Assembly (NCBI RefSeq): GCF_035222485.1
Contig: NC_085921.1
Location: 3,100,001-3,164,000, forward strand
Reading direction: 5' to 3'
Source: Podospora pseudoanserina
Taxonomy: Eukaryota > Ascomycota > Sordariomycetes > Sordariales > Podosporaceae
Length of the DNA: 64,000 nucleotides
Within the stretch, counting starts at the first letter, position 1. The number at the start of each line of letters is the position of its first letter. This document shows positions 46,747 through 56,161 of this stretch, in pieces. Both the position numbers and the translations under genes were made by a program. A model generated the notes under the pieces. That model was not told where the DNA came from and did not search any database. It saw only the letters and a list, made by a program, of their open reading frames with translations.

Positions 46747-47990
46747 GTTAACTCAGGGACGGCTGAATTATTGGAGTGTCAAAGGATGAGAGAGGACAGA
46801 GAAGGTGGGAAGAAAAGAAAAATGACAGTTAAATGGATAATTATAAATCAGCGTTTATTCAGATGAACAGCAAACTTTACTACGGCACTGCCGTTCTTTC
46901 CCGTGGCGCAAATGCAGTTCTGGGACACACTCAAACCCCACCACAGATAGGCCGATATTTGCTCAACCTTAACCCACTTGATCAAGCCCATTTTAACTGG
47001 GGTAACTTTCTCTTTTTAACGCAGATAATGCATTTTTATAGGTACTTGCTCTATGTGCATTATTAAATTCTATTTGTGCGTCTATTAGAACCATTCAGCA
47101 TTGTGTAAGGCAGGTGTAGCTTGCTGTCTGCATCCAATATCACTCATGGTATTTAAAGATTAAATTCCAATTTTGAGTACCTAGTAACATTGATGATTAG
47201 ATGCGACACTTACGATGGCGCTTTTTAATCTCTCCTATTTAAAACTACCTCGTTGAATGCTCGTTAAACCCTGCCCCCATTGTGATTTCATGGAGTTATT
47301 AATCACAGCCCTGTCGATCTGCTTAACCGAACCTTCGTGAGCGTCAGTCCACTTCCACGAGCAGGCAGCTACGGACCTACAACCCGCTTGCTCAACCTGC
47401 ACTCAGCTCCAGGACTTCCCTCGAGTGGGTATCCGGTGTCCGGACGGGAAGCTGCACTTCTAGCTGCAAGCCTGCATGCAATGACCATGTCATGAACGGC
47501 AGGGCCACTGCTTCCATTGAGAGCTGAGAGACGGGACCGCGATTGGCCGATATGATCAACCAGCCGCTCACAAATGGAAGTAATTGCAACGCCCTTGACG
47601 GGGGTTAAGAAAAGACACCAGTTGTGATGATGCTGCCACAAAAGAATCAGGGAGATCACCCCTTCCGCTTCAGCTGGCATATGCGCATATTGCACTTATC
47701 TGCTTGGAATATCTCAGTTAAAGGTGAGTGACCGGTTGGAATTTCCCAACTCATGTCACATCACGGCATCCTGCTGTCCGGCATGGCAGCGGCGGCAAGA
47801 GGGAAGTTGATGCATGGTTGGATATTGTAAATATTCCAAGTTTCAAGGCTCAATCTTCACCTTTTCTTCCTCCAGCCTCACATTAAATCTTGAATTCTGG
47901 TCTCTGGAAACTCCACCAACTCTCCCATCAATCGCTCAGCCTCTCGAACAATTTTTGTTGTTGAAAAAAAAAAGAATTTCGATTTTTTTT
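46747..47990. other. Intergenic with diverged repeat
   Basis: No gene is supported. 46980-47270 is AT-rich; 47470-47780 resembles 44400-44770. A short stretch near 47620-47660 is also an inverted match to about 42995-43040 (shared word TCTCCCTGATTCT). Confidence 0.5.
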
Positions 47991-48036
47991 CGAAATAAAA
48001 ATGGCCTCCCAGAACTCCCCCGCGCCCGCCAACCAA

Positions 48037-48509
48037 AGCGGGAGCCTACGGATCTGAGGATTGGCATCAGGGCCCAAGATTGACACCCCAGAAATGTACG
48101 ACTCTTTCAACACGTGTGGCAACCGGCCCACAGTAAGGCCAGTAAAATACTGGCTTGTGATTGGCCGGTAGGCCTGTGAGAAAGATTAAAAGGGGGGTCC
48201 TCCCACTGGCTCTTATACGTGTGAGAGCTAGTGGGAGGTGTAAGTGAAAGACAGTGGTTTTGGTGAACTTGGGAATCGAACTCGGGCGTTTGCACTTGGT
48301 ATTCCACTTTCCAGGAACCTTGGCGATCTTTTAAATAGGCTATTTACTATGGAAGTTGCGATAATATTAGTTTTTTCCATTTTGCGGTTGATATGTGGCC
48401 TGTGGGAGTCTTGGCCCAACTAAGCTTTGGAGGCCGATCAAGATTGACATCAGGGCCCAAGATCGGCACGCCAGAAATGTACGACTGTTTGGATTCACAG
48501 GCTCCCGCT
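48037..48509. mobile_element. Small element-like insertion with 11-base inverted ends
   Basis: AGCGGGAGCCT at 48037..48047 is exactly inverted at 48499..48509. Inside are 45-base direct repeats at 48059..48103 and 48442..48486 (41 of 45 identical) and a 15-base-arm hairpin at 48199..48238. There is no coding sequence. This may be a MITE-like element; a clear target-site duplication was not found. Confidence 0.45.
48199..48238. repeat. Hairpin
   Basis: Arms 48199..48213 and 48224..48238 pair at 14 of 15 positions around a ten-base loop. Confidence 0.85.
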
Positions 48510-48649
48510 ACAGAACACAACAACAACAACAACAAGGCCACCATCGCCGAGCTTGCTGCCGCGCCTGAGAGCGCCCACCTCGTCCTCGCGCGCAGCGCGT
48601 GCGGTGATCTCCACCGGTGTCCCAAACCTCCAATTGACCTTGTACCGTG

Positions 48650-49209
48650 ATTTATCCAAATTTGACTTACTACTCATAATAGCACTGTGCTGACTGAAGA
48701 TTAGGCAAGAGCAAGGAATGATATTGGGGGGGAAGGATACGGTGAGGGCAGACCGCCGGCGGCGCTGGACGAGGTGGGCGCTTTTTCGGCAAGACGTTTT
48801 GGGCTGGCTGGCGTTTTTTTCGCTCGCTCTGGCGATTTGGGGCTGGGGTTGGGAGTCCGGGTGGTGATCGCGGAGGCGGTGGTGGCGGTGGTGTTTTTTT
48901 TGGCGGACGTTTAGGGCTACAATCTTATATTTTTCCAATGCGCGGTGTAGGTGATGTAGCTTCTGCTGTGCCGCAGGCCAGGCTGCCTGACGCAATGCAA
49001 AGGAATGATCAGATCACCGCTCTCTCACCCAGCCTTGGCAAGATGCGGATGTAACGACCACGAGGATGATGAGAGCGATCGGTCAAAACGTGCAGTCGAT
49101 AGACAACAGCGACATGGTACCTAGATAGATTGTCTTTGCAGAGCTGGAAATAGATTATCGTGATAATGCGTAAACTGGGATCGCCGCCGGGTTTTATTTC
49201 TAAGTTTCA
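48650..49209. other. Intergenic, no gene seen
   Basis: This stretch has G-rich and T-rich runs (48720-48910) and no supported gene. The minus-strand open frame here is low-complexity Arg/His/Gln and not supported. Confidence 0.5.
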
Positions 49210-50140
49210 ATGTTTATTTTCTGTTGGCGCTTAGCGGCCAAGCCTGAAGTGTTGGAAGATCGAGGGGGTGGATGTAGAGATACCATAAGGAAATTCACCT
49301 CAGAATTTGGCAGAGAATTCTTCCAGAATCGGCATCACATTTCCCTTGAATTGATTGTCTGCATGTTCCGTCATGAATACATTCGGCCTCTTCGCGAGGC
49401 CATAGGGCCGGAGTCAGAGCTTCGGTACTTGAGAATCATTGGTACACCCGGTGCACAGACAGATGCTGTGGAAAGATGGATAGGCGTTACCAACCCAACG
49501 GCGGATCAATAACCCAGCATGGTCCTTGTTCACCCATATTCGGGCTATATCTACCTTCGGTCTCGTATGCTTACCAATCCCTCCACCGCGTTGGCCTAGC
49601 TATAGTGACTGACCTTACTCTTACAGAAGCTGCAGAGCAAAGGGACCTTAGCCCCAGGCTGGTAAAGATGATCAAATACACCGTGATTGGACTCCCGATG
49701 AGATTGGACGACACCTAAAACCAGAAGACGATGATATGGTCTTCGAACATCGCGCCGGTATTGATGTCTCCATGCGATGCGTGCAAGAATTAGTTTCTCT
49801 ATTCGTACTGGCCATTGCTTCAAATATTACGGTGGTCGGCGGGACGACAAGGTTCGATCAAGAAGCCGCGGATATGGAGTTGGAAATGCGACAGCCGCAG
49901 CGATCTTGGACATACACTGTGTTCACCGCTATTGCCAATAAAATTGTCGATGCCGGAACTGCACGCGATCTCACGGAAGCGTTTGTTCTTGCCATTCCGG
50001 CTTTTGCTTACCATAACCTGCTACCGCGGGAGGAAGGGGTTGATGTCAGCTTTGACTCGGATACTGGCATTGATGGAGGTACTGGTTCCCCAGGACATCC
50101 CAACGCGGGCACCTCGTCATCTGTGGTTGCGCTTGCTTGA
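49210..50140 (+). pseudogene. Broken gene, probable C-terminal part of the family at 40079
   Basis: Two coding-like blocks, 49210..49512 (with SLELIVCMFRHEYI and LRYLRIIGT) and 49736..50140 (with MRCVQELVSLFVLAIASNI and TEAFVLAIPAFAYHNLLP), lie on the plus strand with a disrupted stretch between them. No start of its own is convincing. From memory the second block resembles the C-terminal end of the same large ascomycete protein family whose opening is at 40079. If so, one gene has been split by about 7.2 kb. Not proven without a search. Confidence 0.4.
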
Positions 50141-50658
50141 GAATCGGGAAGCTAGAGGTGTTTTGGTTCCTATTTGGTTCTACCGTGCGTCAATGATTGA
50201 AGATTACGGTGTAAACTTTCTGACGACATCATTGTCGGTGTCTCTTCATAGGGAGGAGACACAATTCTTTTAGATGGAGATCCCATGTCAGAAGTACCTT
50301 ACCCTTCACTTGTGACCGACGAACTCCGAGCCTTGATGTTGTGGTGTCACATATGCCTGCTTCATGCAGCAGAAATGAGAAGACGGTGAGTCAATGACAA
50401 GAATTATCTCCCGATGTGGCCAATCCAGTCCATTCTAATGCTGCACACGAAGCGGGCTTATGCAGGTTGGACGCCGCGATATTGGCCAACTGCGGCTCTG
50501 AGAGGGGCAAGACCAGGCAGAACGAGCTCAGGTTACTCCATTGCGTGAATTCTGACCGCACATTAAGTTGGTAGCTACCCCTCACTTTTGACTTGTAAAA
50601 GCACCTGATTCCACCTGGGTTCGGTCATCCAGAAACACAAGCCCGGGAAACCATCACG
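50141..50658. other. Intergenic, promoter of the AAA gene
   Basis: These 518 bases hold no supported gene. The right end is the leader of the gene at 50659. Confidence 0.5.
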
Positions 50659-53167
50659 ATGGTCAGGTGTGCACCTTCTCGTGGCCACTCGAAGGCTGAC
50701 GACTCGAACAGAGTCCAAGTCTTCCATTACGAGCCCGACACTTCTGATTCCTATTCGGATTCCTCCGACTACGTTGAACAAAATGCTCGTTCCCCCTCCT
50801 TTCTGTCTCGCGTGTTCAAACCGAAGAAGAAGTGGCAAGATGCCGCAGTTCAGGTTTACAAACGTCACCAGGGCGACAACCTCTACATCCACAAAGTCCG
50901 TCTGCAAAGCCCACAGCTTAAGGAAGCCTTGAAAGGCCTTCTTGAGCTATATGGGTTGGTATACCGTGATGACAGTGTCATGGTTGAATCCCTCGCCCCG
51001 CATCGCGCCCTCTTCTTTGTGCGCCATCACGTTGCTGAGCTTGCAAAGATGTCCAAAGACGACGAGACCAGCGCCCATTGCTCTTTGCTTAGCGGCATCA
51101 TCCAGGAAATCTTCAAGGACAAGTTCGAAGAGATTGAGACTCTCAACAAGGAGGAGAAGATCACTTTTGAACTCTTGTGGACTCTCTACCCAGAAGGGAG
51201 CATCTTCGGCACCCAGCTTGCCGATGAAGTCCCCCGTGCCTACAAGGTCAACAAGATCACTCTTACCAAGGAGAAGGTAGAGATCAAATGCGAGACAATC
51301 ATGTTCAGCGGTTACTCTTTCCGACGATACTTTTGGAACGTCGGTATCGAGAGGTTCGATGGCGAGATTGACCGACTTCAGATACCAATCATACCGTATA
51401 TCGACCTGGCATGCAATAGGGGGTTGTGTGATAGGCTGATTCAGCGAGGAAGGAAGGCATTGGACTTCCAGGTCCCAAGGTACATGGAGTATGACCCGGA
51501 GGCTTGCCGTGACGATGCGGTGGCTAGCCCGTGGGTTTGGAAGGGATCAGACCACAAACTGGTACGTCAATTGTTATGCTGGCACAACTCTTCTCTTTTG
51601 CTAATTATGCTTTTACAATGCAGGAGAAGGAAAAGGTTGTTGTTGACTTTTTCCTGGTGCGGAAGCGGGTCCCCTACCGCTTCGCCCATGAACTTCTTCC
51701 TGGGTACAAAACCGGGACTCGCATGGGAGCCAAAAAGTTCCGCAGAGCAACACCTGAAGAGATTGACCACAGCAGACACGTGGTGATGAAGTCTACTGAC
51801 AACCTCCTGATTATGTCTCCTTATGTTTCAGGCTTTTCTCTTTCCAAGAGAACCTATGGTACGTTGAACCAGCTCCTAATCATTCACCGCCATGACGTTT
51901 CTGACATCCCTAGCCGACTTCGAGCTCGATGCGCTCAAGCCGATTAAACGCGACCTGAATGCGATGGAGAAGGTTATTTTCGACGATACCAAGAAGGCCA
52001 TTCTCAAAACTCTGGTTGAGAACCAGAGGCTGACGGCCCAGAATCAGGATGGTCGTAAGCCACAATCACCTCATAAGTCTTTGATTTGCGGCTAACACGA
52101 AGGGTAAATTGAAGGCAACCGGGCCCTCGTAATTTCGATTTCCGGACCAAGCGGGACAGGAAAGACTCTGCTGGCTGAATCTGGTATGTACCTCCAGAGC
52201 TGAGTTCTCCTCAATCGACCTAACCAGACCTCCGGGGCTAGTGGCGGCGTTTACTGGGCAGCCACTCTTGAAAAACTGGGACATTGTGAGAGATACATTT
52301 GAGGAGGCAAGAGATTGGGATGGCTGTATCTTAGTTGAGAAGCCATCATTGGGCCCTTTGCCAGCTCAGCTTGATGCAAATGGTAAGCAGACTTCGTCTC
52401 TCATCGCATTACCCAACGCGCTTCTCATGGAAAATCGAAAAACTGATGGATTTGACCGGAAATTCAAGCCTTCGTCAAAGAGCTCGAAAATTTTAATGGT
52501 AAGTTTACCCAGCACCCCAGGCTTGGAAGCTCGTCAGATCTAACATGACGATTTCAATTTTGTAGGTATTGTCATTGTAACATCGCCAGGCAGGCCATTT
52601 GTGGCCCCCGCCATAGCCTCCCGTGCGCAGCTTCATATCAACCTTCGCTATCCCAGTTTGTTCGAGCGAAAGCGTCTCTGGGAACTCTTCAATGACCAGC
52701 TCCCTAACGACGTTGGGAAACTGACCTCAAGTGAACTTGAGCTGTTGGCAGCTCATCCAACGAACGGTTATGCCATCAAGAACCTCCTTGATGTCTCCGC
52801 GGCATGGTGCAGGTCGCTACATCGACCCATCAGCTTTGATATGATTGTCAAGCTCAGGGAAGATACTGCTACTTCTGGTGGCGGTGGGCCGCCTCCACCG
52901 CCGCCACCTCCCGCCGGCATGGGCTGGCCACCTAGAGGCCCGGCTATGCCTTCAGGAATGGGGGGAAGAGTTCGTGGTCCCCCGCTTGGACCAATCGGGA
53001 CTGTCGTTTACACATCCCCGCCCAGAGAGTCAAAGAAGAAGGTTCGCAGATACATACTTGTTTCTGATGATGACAATGACAACGAGTCGGAACAGAGCAT
53101 CAGCACTCTCAGCTCCGATGATGACGACAAGAGTCTAGAATCTGACTCGGATACTTCGCGCGATTGA
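50659..53167 (+). CDS. AAA-family ATPase-like protein with degenerate core
   Basis: Seven exons, 50659..51561, 51624..51858, 51914..52054, 52115..52183, 52242..52382, 52469..52498 and 52566..53167, give 706 residues. Seen: a long N-terminal domain as in fungal AAA proteins of the group with an N-terminal DUF7025-type region, P-loop GPSGTGKT at 437-444, a Walker B place reading CILVE at about 478-482 where hhhhDE is expected, SRAQLHINLRYP in place of the usual SRIHVALHYP arginine-finger region, a C-terminal lid, a run of eight Pro, and an acidic Asp/Ser tail. The part between P-loop and Walker B is shorter than usual and the DEAD-like motif is lost. Exon 6 is only 30 bases. ATP binding looks possible; hydrolysis is doubtful. 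Role unknown. Confidence 0.88.
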
Positions 53168-53928
53168 GCTGGGAAATACCAGCGCAGGTTTTGGGATTTT
53201 CTTGTCACGAGTGAATGAACTGTCGGCTTGGTTTCTGCTGCGCTACACGGGGGTAGGTAACTTTACTCGAACCATTTTCGCAGCTTTCATATTCATATTT
53301 CTATTTATGATGTAACGAAACACTCTCAGTAAGCTAGGTCAATTCAAGGAGTATGTGAAGTTGGCTGTTCTATCGCAGTGAAGTAAATCATCTTGATGAA
53401 TAAAGAAGTGGTCTGGCGATGTTCTGAAACTTGTGTCAGGATAGAGTACCTTAGTTTTAAAGCTCAGATTGAAGGTAAGAAGGGTTTGGATCAAGTTGAT
53501 GAAAAGCTTAGGGTAAAATACTAGGAAGCTTGGATAACGGACGCATAAAGCTTAGATTAAAAGAACAAGGTTGAATGATTGAAAGAGTAATAATTTTCAT
53601 ATAATATAAGTAAAATATTAAGGGGTTGTGATAGGTGCGGTCACTGTGGCAGTCCAGAAAAATGGGTGCAATGATGATAAATTCTGGTGGAAGATCTAGT
53701 GCGAAAGGAGAGCTATATCATGCCTGCTTGCCAGTGCCGTGCCAGGATCCTGCCTCCAAGTGTCCTAACAGGTTGCTTTATACATTATGATAATGAATCC
53801 GACTCCCGCCTTTGTCAAAGTATATCACTTACTTTTGCCCCTTTTGCCCCTGAATTGCATTTGGGAACCGTGCTCAGTTTACTACAATAAGTATCATTCT
53901 TGCCTGCATCAACGTCAATCACATGACA
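53168..53928. other. Intergenic, AT-rich
   Basis: These 761 bases between the AAA gene and tRNA-Met are AT-rich, mainly 53440-53630, with repeated AAGCTTAG/AAGCTTGG-type words. No gene was seen. Confidence 0.5.
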
Positions 53929-54035
53929 GGGAGCTTGGCTCAGTTGGAAGAGCGCAGGTCTCATACAATGTATGATCTGTGTGTCTAACACCAGAGTTAT
54001 CCTGAGGTCGTGAGTTCGAGCCTCACAGTTCCCAT
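53929..54035 (+). tRNA. Elongator tRNA-Met (CAT) with 33-base intron
   Basis: Acceptor GGGAGCT/AGTTCCC, A box TGGCTCAGTTGG, anticodon CAT at 53962-53964, B box GTTCGAGCC and discriminator A form a full cloverleaf. The intron, 53966..53998, begins after the base 3' to the anticodon, the canonical place, and the mature loop is CTCATAA. The T·T mismatch at the base of the anticodon loop is normal for elongator tRNA-Met. Confidence 0.92.
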
Positions 54036-54421
54036 TTACTTTTGCTGCCACTTGCCGCAGCAAAGGTGTTTTGTTTCGCCTGCTACACCCCAAAAGGTTA
54101 AGAGTAATTTTTATTTCTTTGCTGTGCATGGTCTACACTTTGGAAACTCTCTATGTGACCCGACATAGTCCGCAAGCAAGCAAGGAGTCACAGAACACCT
54201 AAGGAGCAAAGGCAACTGGGAAAATACACTTCATTTGCATAACGAAACTCAGAATCTAAAACAGTGCAACATCACCTCCTAAAAGAGCGACAATGAAGAA
54301 AGAAACAAGCTCAATCCTCCACCCCATCCCGGAAATCTTCCCTTATCCAACCCTAACCTTCCATACCCCTATTTCCTTCCCCCTTTCCCTTTTCTCCATT
54401 TCCAAATCTACTCCACCCCAT
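54036..54421. other. Intergenic, no gene seen
   Basis: These 386 bases separate tRNA-Met from the 3' end of the small secreted protein gene. T runs follow the tRNA from 54039. Pyrimidine-rich at 54330-54420. Confidence 0.5.
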
Positions 54422-54736
54422 CTACCTCTTAACACGATAGCTCCTAATCTTCCTCGCCGGAGTCAACCGGTGGTCTCCATTCCCATTGCGATAGCTCAAC
54501 CCATCGCAGTTCTTGTTGACAAACAGCTCAAAGGTGTTGGGATCAGGGAGCAACGAAGTATCCTTGTTGAACCTTGCCCTGTTGACGTTCAGGACAGGGG
54601 TAAAAGCAATATTCTTGCAGCCCGAGTTGGGATCACGGCCAGAGGCGGTCATCTTGCGGCCGTCGGAAGCAAAGAGCTCGAGTTTCCAGGCAGAAGCCAG
54701 GGAAAGCGGAGCGAGGATGAGGGTGGAGAGCTTCAT
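54422..54736 (-). CDS. Small secreted protein
   Basis: One exon, 104 residues, from the ATG at 54736. Seen: a signal peptide (MKLSTLILAPLSLASA), a mature part of about 88 residues with two Cys (SGCKN and KNCDG), which could form one disulfide, and a basic C-terminus ending YRVKR. The frame is open upstream, but this ATG gives the clean signal peptide. No enzyme motif. Inferred: extracellular, role unknown. Confidence 0.78.
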   Translation of the reverse strand: MKLSTLILAPLSLASAWKLELFASDGRKMTASGRDPNSGCKNIAFTPVLNVNRARFNKDTSLLPDPNTFELFVNKNCDGLSYRNGNGDHRLTPARKIRSYRVKR

Positions 54737-56161
54737 TGTGGTGGATGTTTGATATGGAAAGTGATTGTTCTTGTCTTTGGTGATAGAGAAGTGTAGTAGT
54801 GTGATTATGATGTGGCTGCTGAGGGTGAGGATGAGGAAAGAAAAAGACTCAGATACTCGAGGCCAACCTGATCCTTTATAGAACCTCATTCCTCCTCACT
54901 TTCAACCTGCTCTCAACTTCATCACTCCCCTCCCCTCGGCTTCTTCTCCCCGTTCTTACTCCCCTTCCAGTAATCGCCTCCCATACTAAATCACCCTAGC
55001 GGCCAATCCACCATCTCCTCGGTCAACGGTGGAATTCCGATGCCGTAATTCCTCTTCCAAAAACACACCACCAAGCTGAACCCGACATTCCAGTCCCCTC
55101 TCCCATCACCCAAAGCCTTGTATCTAGCTCACCCCTTGCATAAGGCTGCGCCAGCCGACCCCATTAATAGAAGTAAGATCTGGGGTCCTCGCCCCATTTC
55201 CCCGGACCAACGCCTGCCGATCCAAGATCTTGTCTTACCAGAACCTTTGACATCGTGGCTCAGCAACCCACACCCCAATAATGCACAAGCAAACATGTCA
55301 TCGCGGCTAGATTAAACCACCATATTCCCCAGCCCTTACACCCTCGGCGTTTCAAACAAAACAAACTCCAACCAAAACAAGGACCATCCTCCAATGCAAC
55401 ACCCCCAACACCAGCTTGGTACCGACGAGACAATAATAAAAGGCCAGAGAAGGCCTAACCTTACGAGTAATCGTAAACTCATTGGCCCCCAAGCCCCAGC
55501 ATTCCAATCCTGCGCTAAAATGCGAACCGACACACCACCATAATCATCGGCCTGGTATTTATCCGCCGAGCCTCCTCTCTCAAAACAACCAAACCCTTCC
55601 CGTAGATCCTATGCACATGACAAGATTGCAACGGAGGAAAAAACCAACTTCATAAGCAAATTATCTCTGACCATACTCAAAAAGACACAGCCATTCTTTC
55701 ATCAACCATGGCACCATCACGTCTCTAGAACTGCATGGACACCTAGCTGAAGAAAACCAATCCACCCTTTCCCCTTTCAAACAACAAAGTTACACAAAAC
55801 ATCAAAATCATGGTCGAAAAACCCTGGCGATACACTGACCCGAAAATAAAATCAGATTCAAGGAAACCATAACCTACTAGCTTTAGCACCACCCTGACCC
55901 CAAAGCAGATAGCACATTGACCCACCATTCCCATTCCAATCATTCCTCTCTAAAGGCAAGACCAAGTAATCCAACCCCCAAAGACCCACCCTCACCCTCC
56001 GGCATGTCTCGAAAAAAGAAAAGGGAAAGCCGCAGGTAGCTAGGAAACGAAAATAGTCGGGTAATGGCTTCCGCCTGTCCAGGCGACACCGCCAGCAAAG
56101 CTCACCAATCTCCGGCTCCCAACACCCTGTCGCTGCAGAGGGCCCTCTTGGTGATTCGTCC
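54737..56161. other. Intergenic, no gene seen
   Basis: This 1.4 kb stretch has short frames only. It is rich in C on the plus strand and holds the promoter of the small secreted protein gene and the 3' flank of the E2 gene. Confidence 0.5.

Larger units (their letters stand above)
48001..48649 (+). pseudogene. Interrupted relative of the small gene at 43363..43820
   Basis: An ATG at 48001 after an A/T-rich leader starts MASQNSPAPANQ, then the frame is lost in a 473-base block at 48037..48509. After the block an open stretch continues with Asn-rich and Ala-rich coding and SACGDLHRCP, which recalls CTCGDLH in the gene at 43363..43820. The leader is also similar. An intron in this place is possible, but no good border pair was seen. 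The reading rests on short similarity. Confidence 0.4.

Noticed and set aside
41991-48000. Retroelement or viral remnant in the disturbed block
   Set aside because: No reverse transcriptase, integrase, capsid or envelope-like motif and no long direct terminal repeats were recognised.
48241-48320. tRNA B-box-like GTTCGATTCCC on the minus strand
   Set aside because: The T stem does not pair and no acceptor or D arm could be formed, so no tRNA is called.
48495-48995. 166-codon minus-strand frame rich in His, Arg and Gln
   Set aside because: Composition follows G-rich and CAA/GTT runs on the other strand; no domain or splice support.
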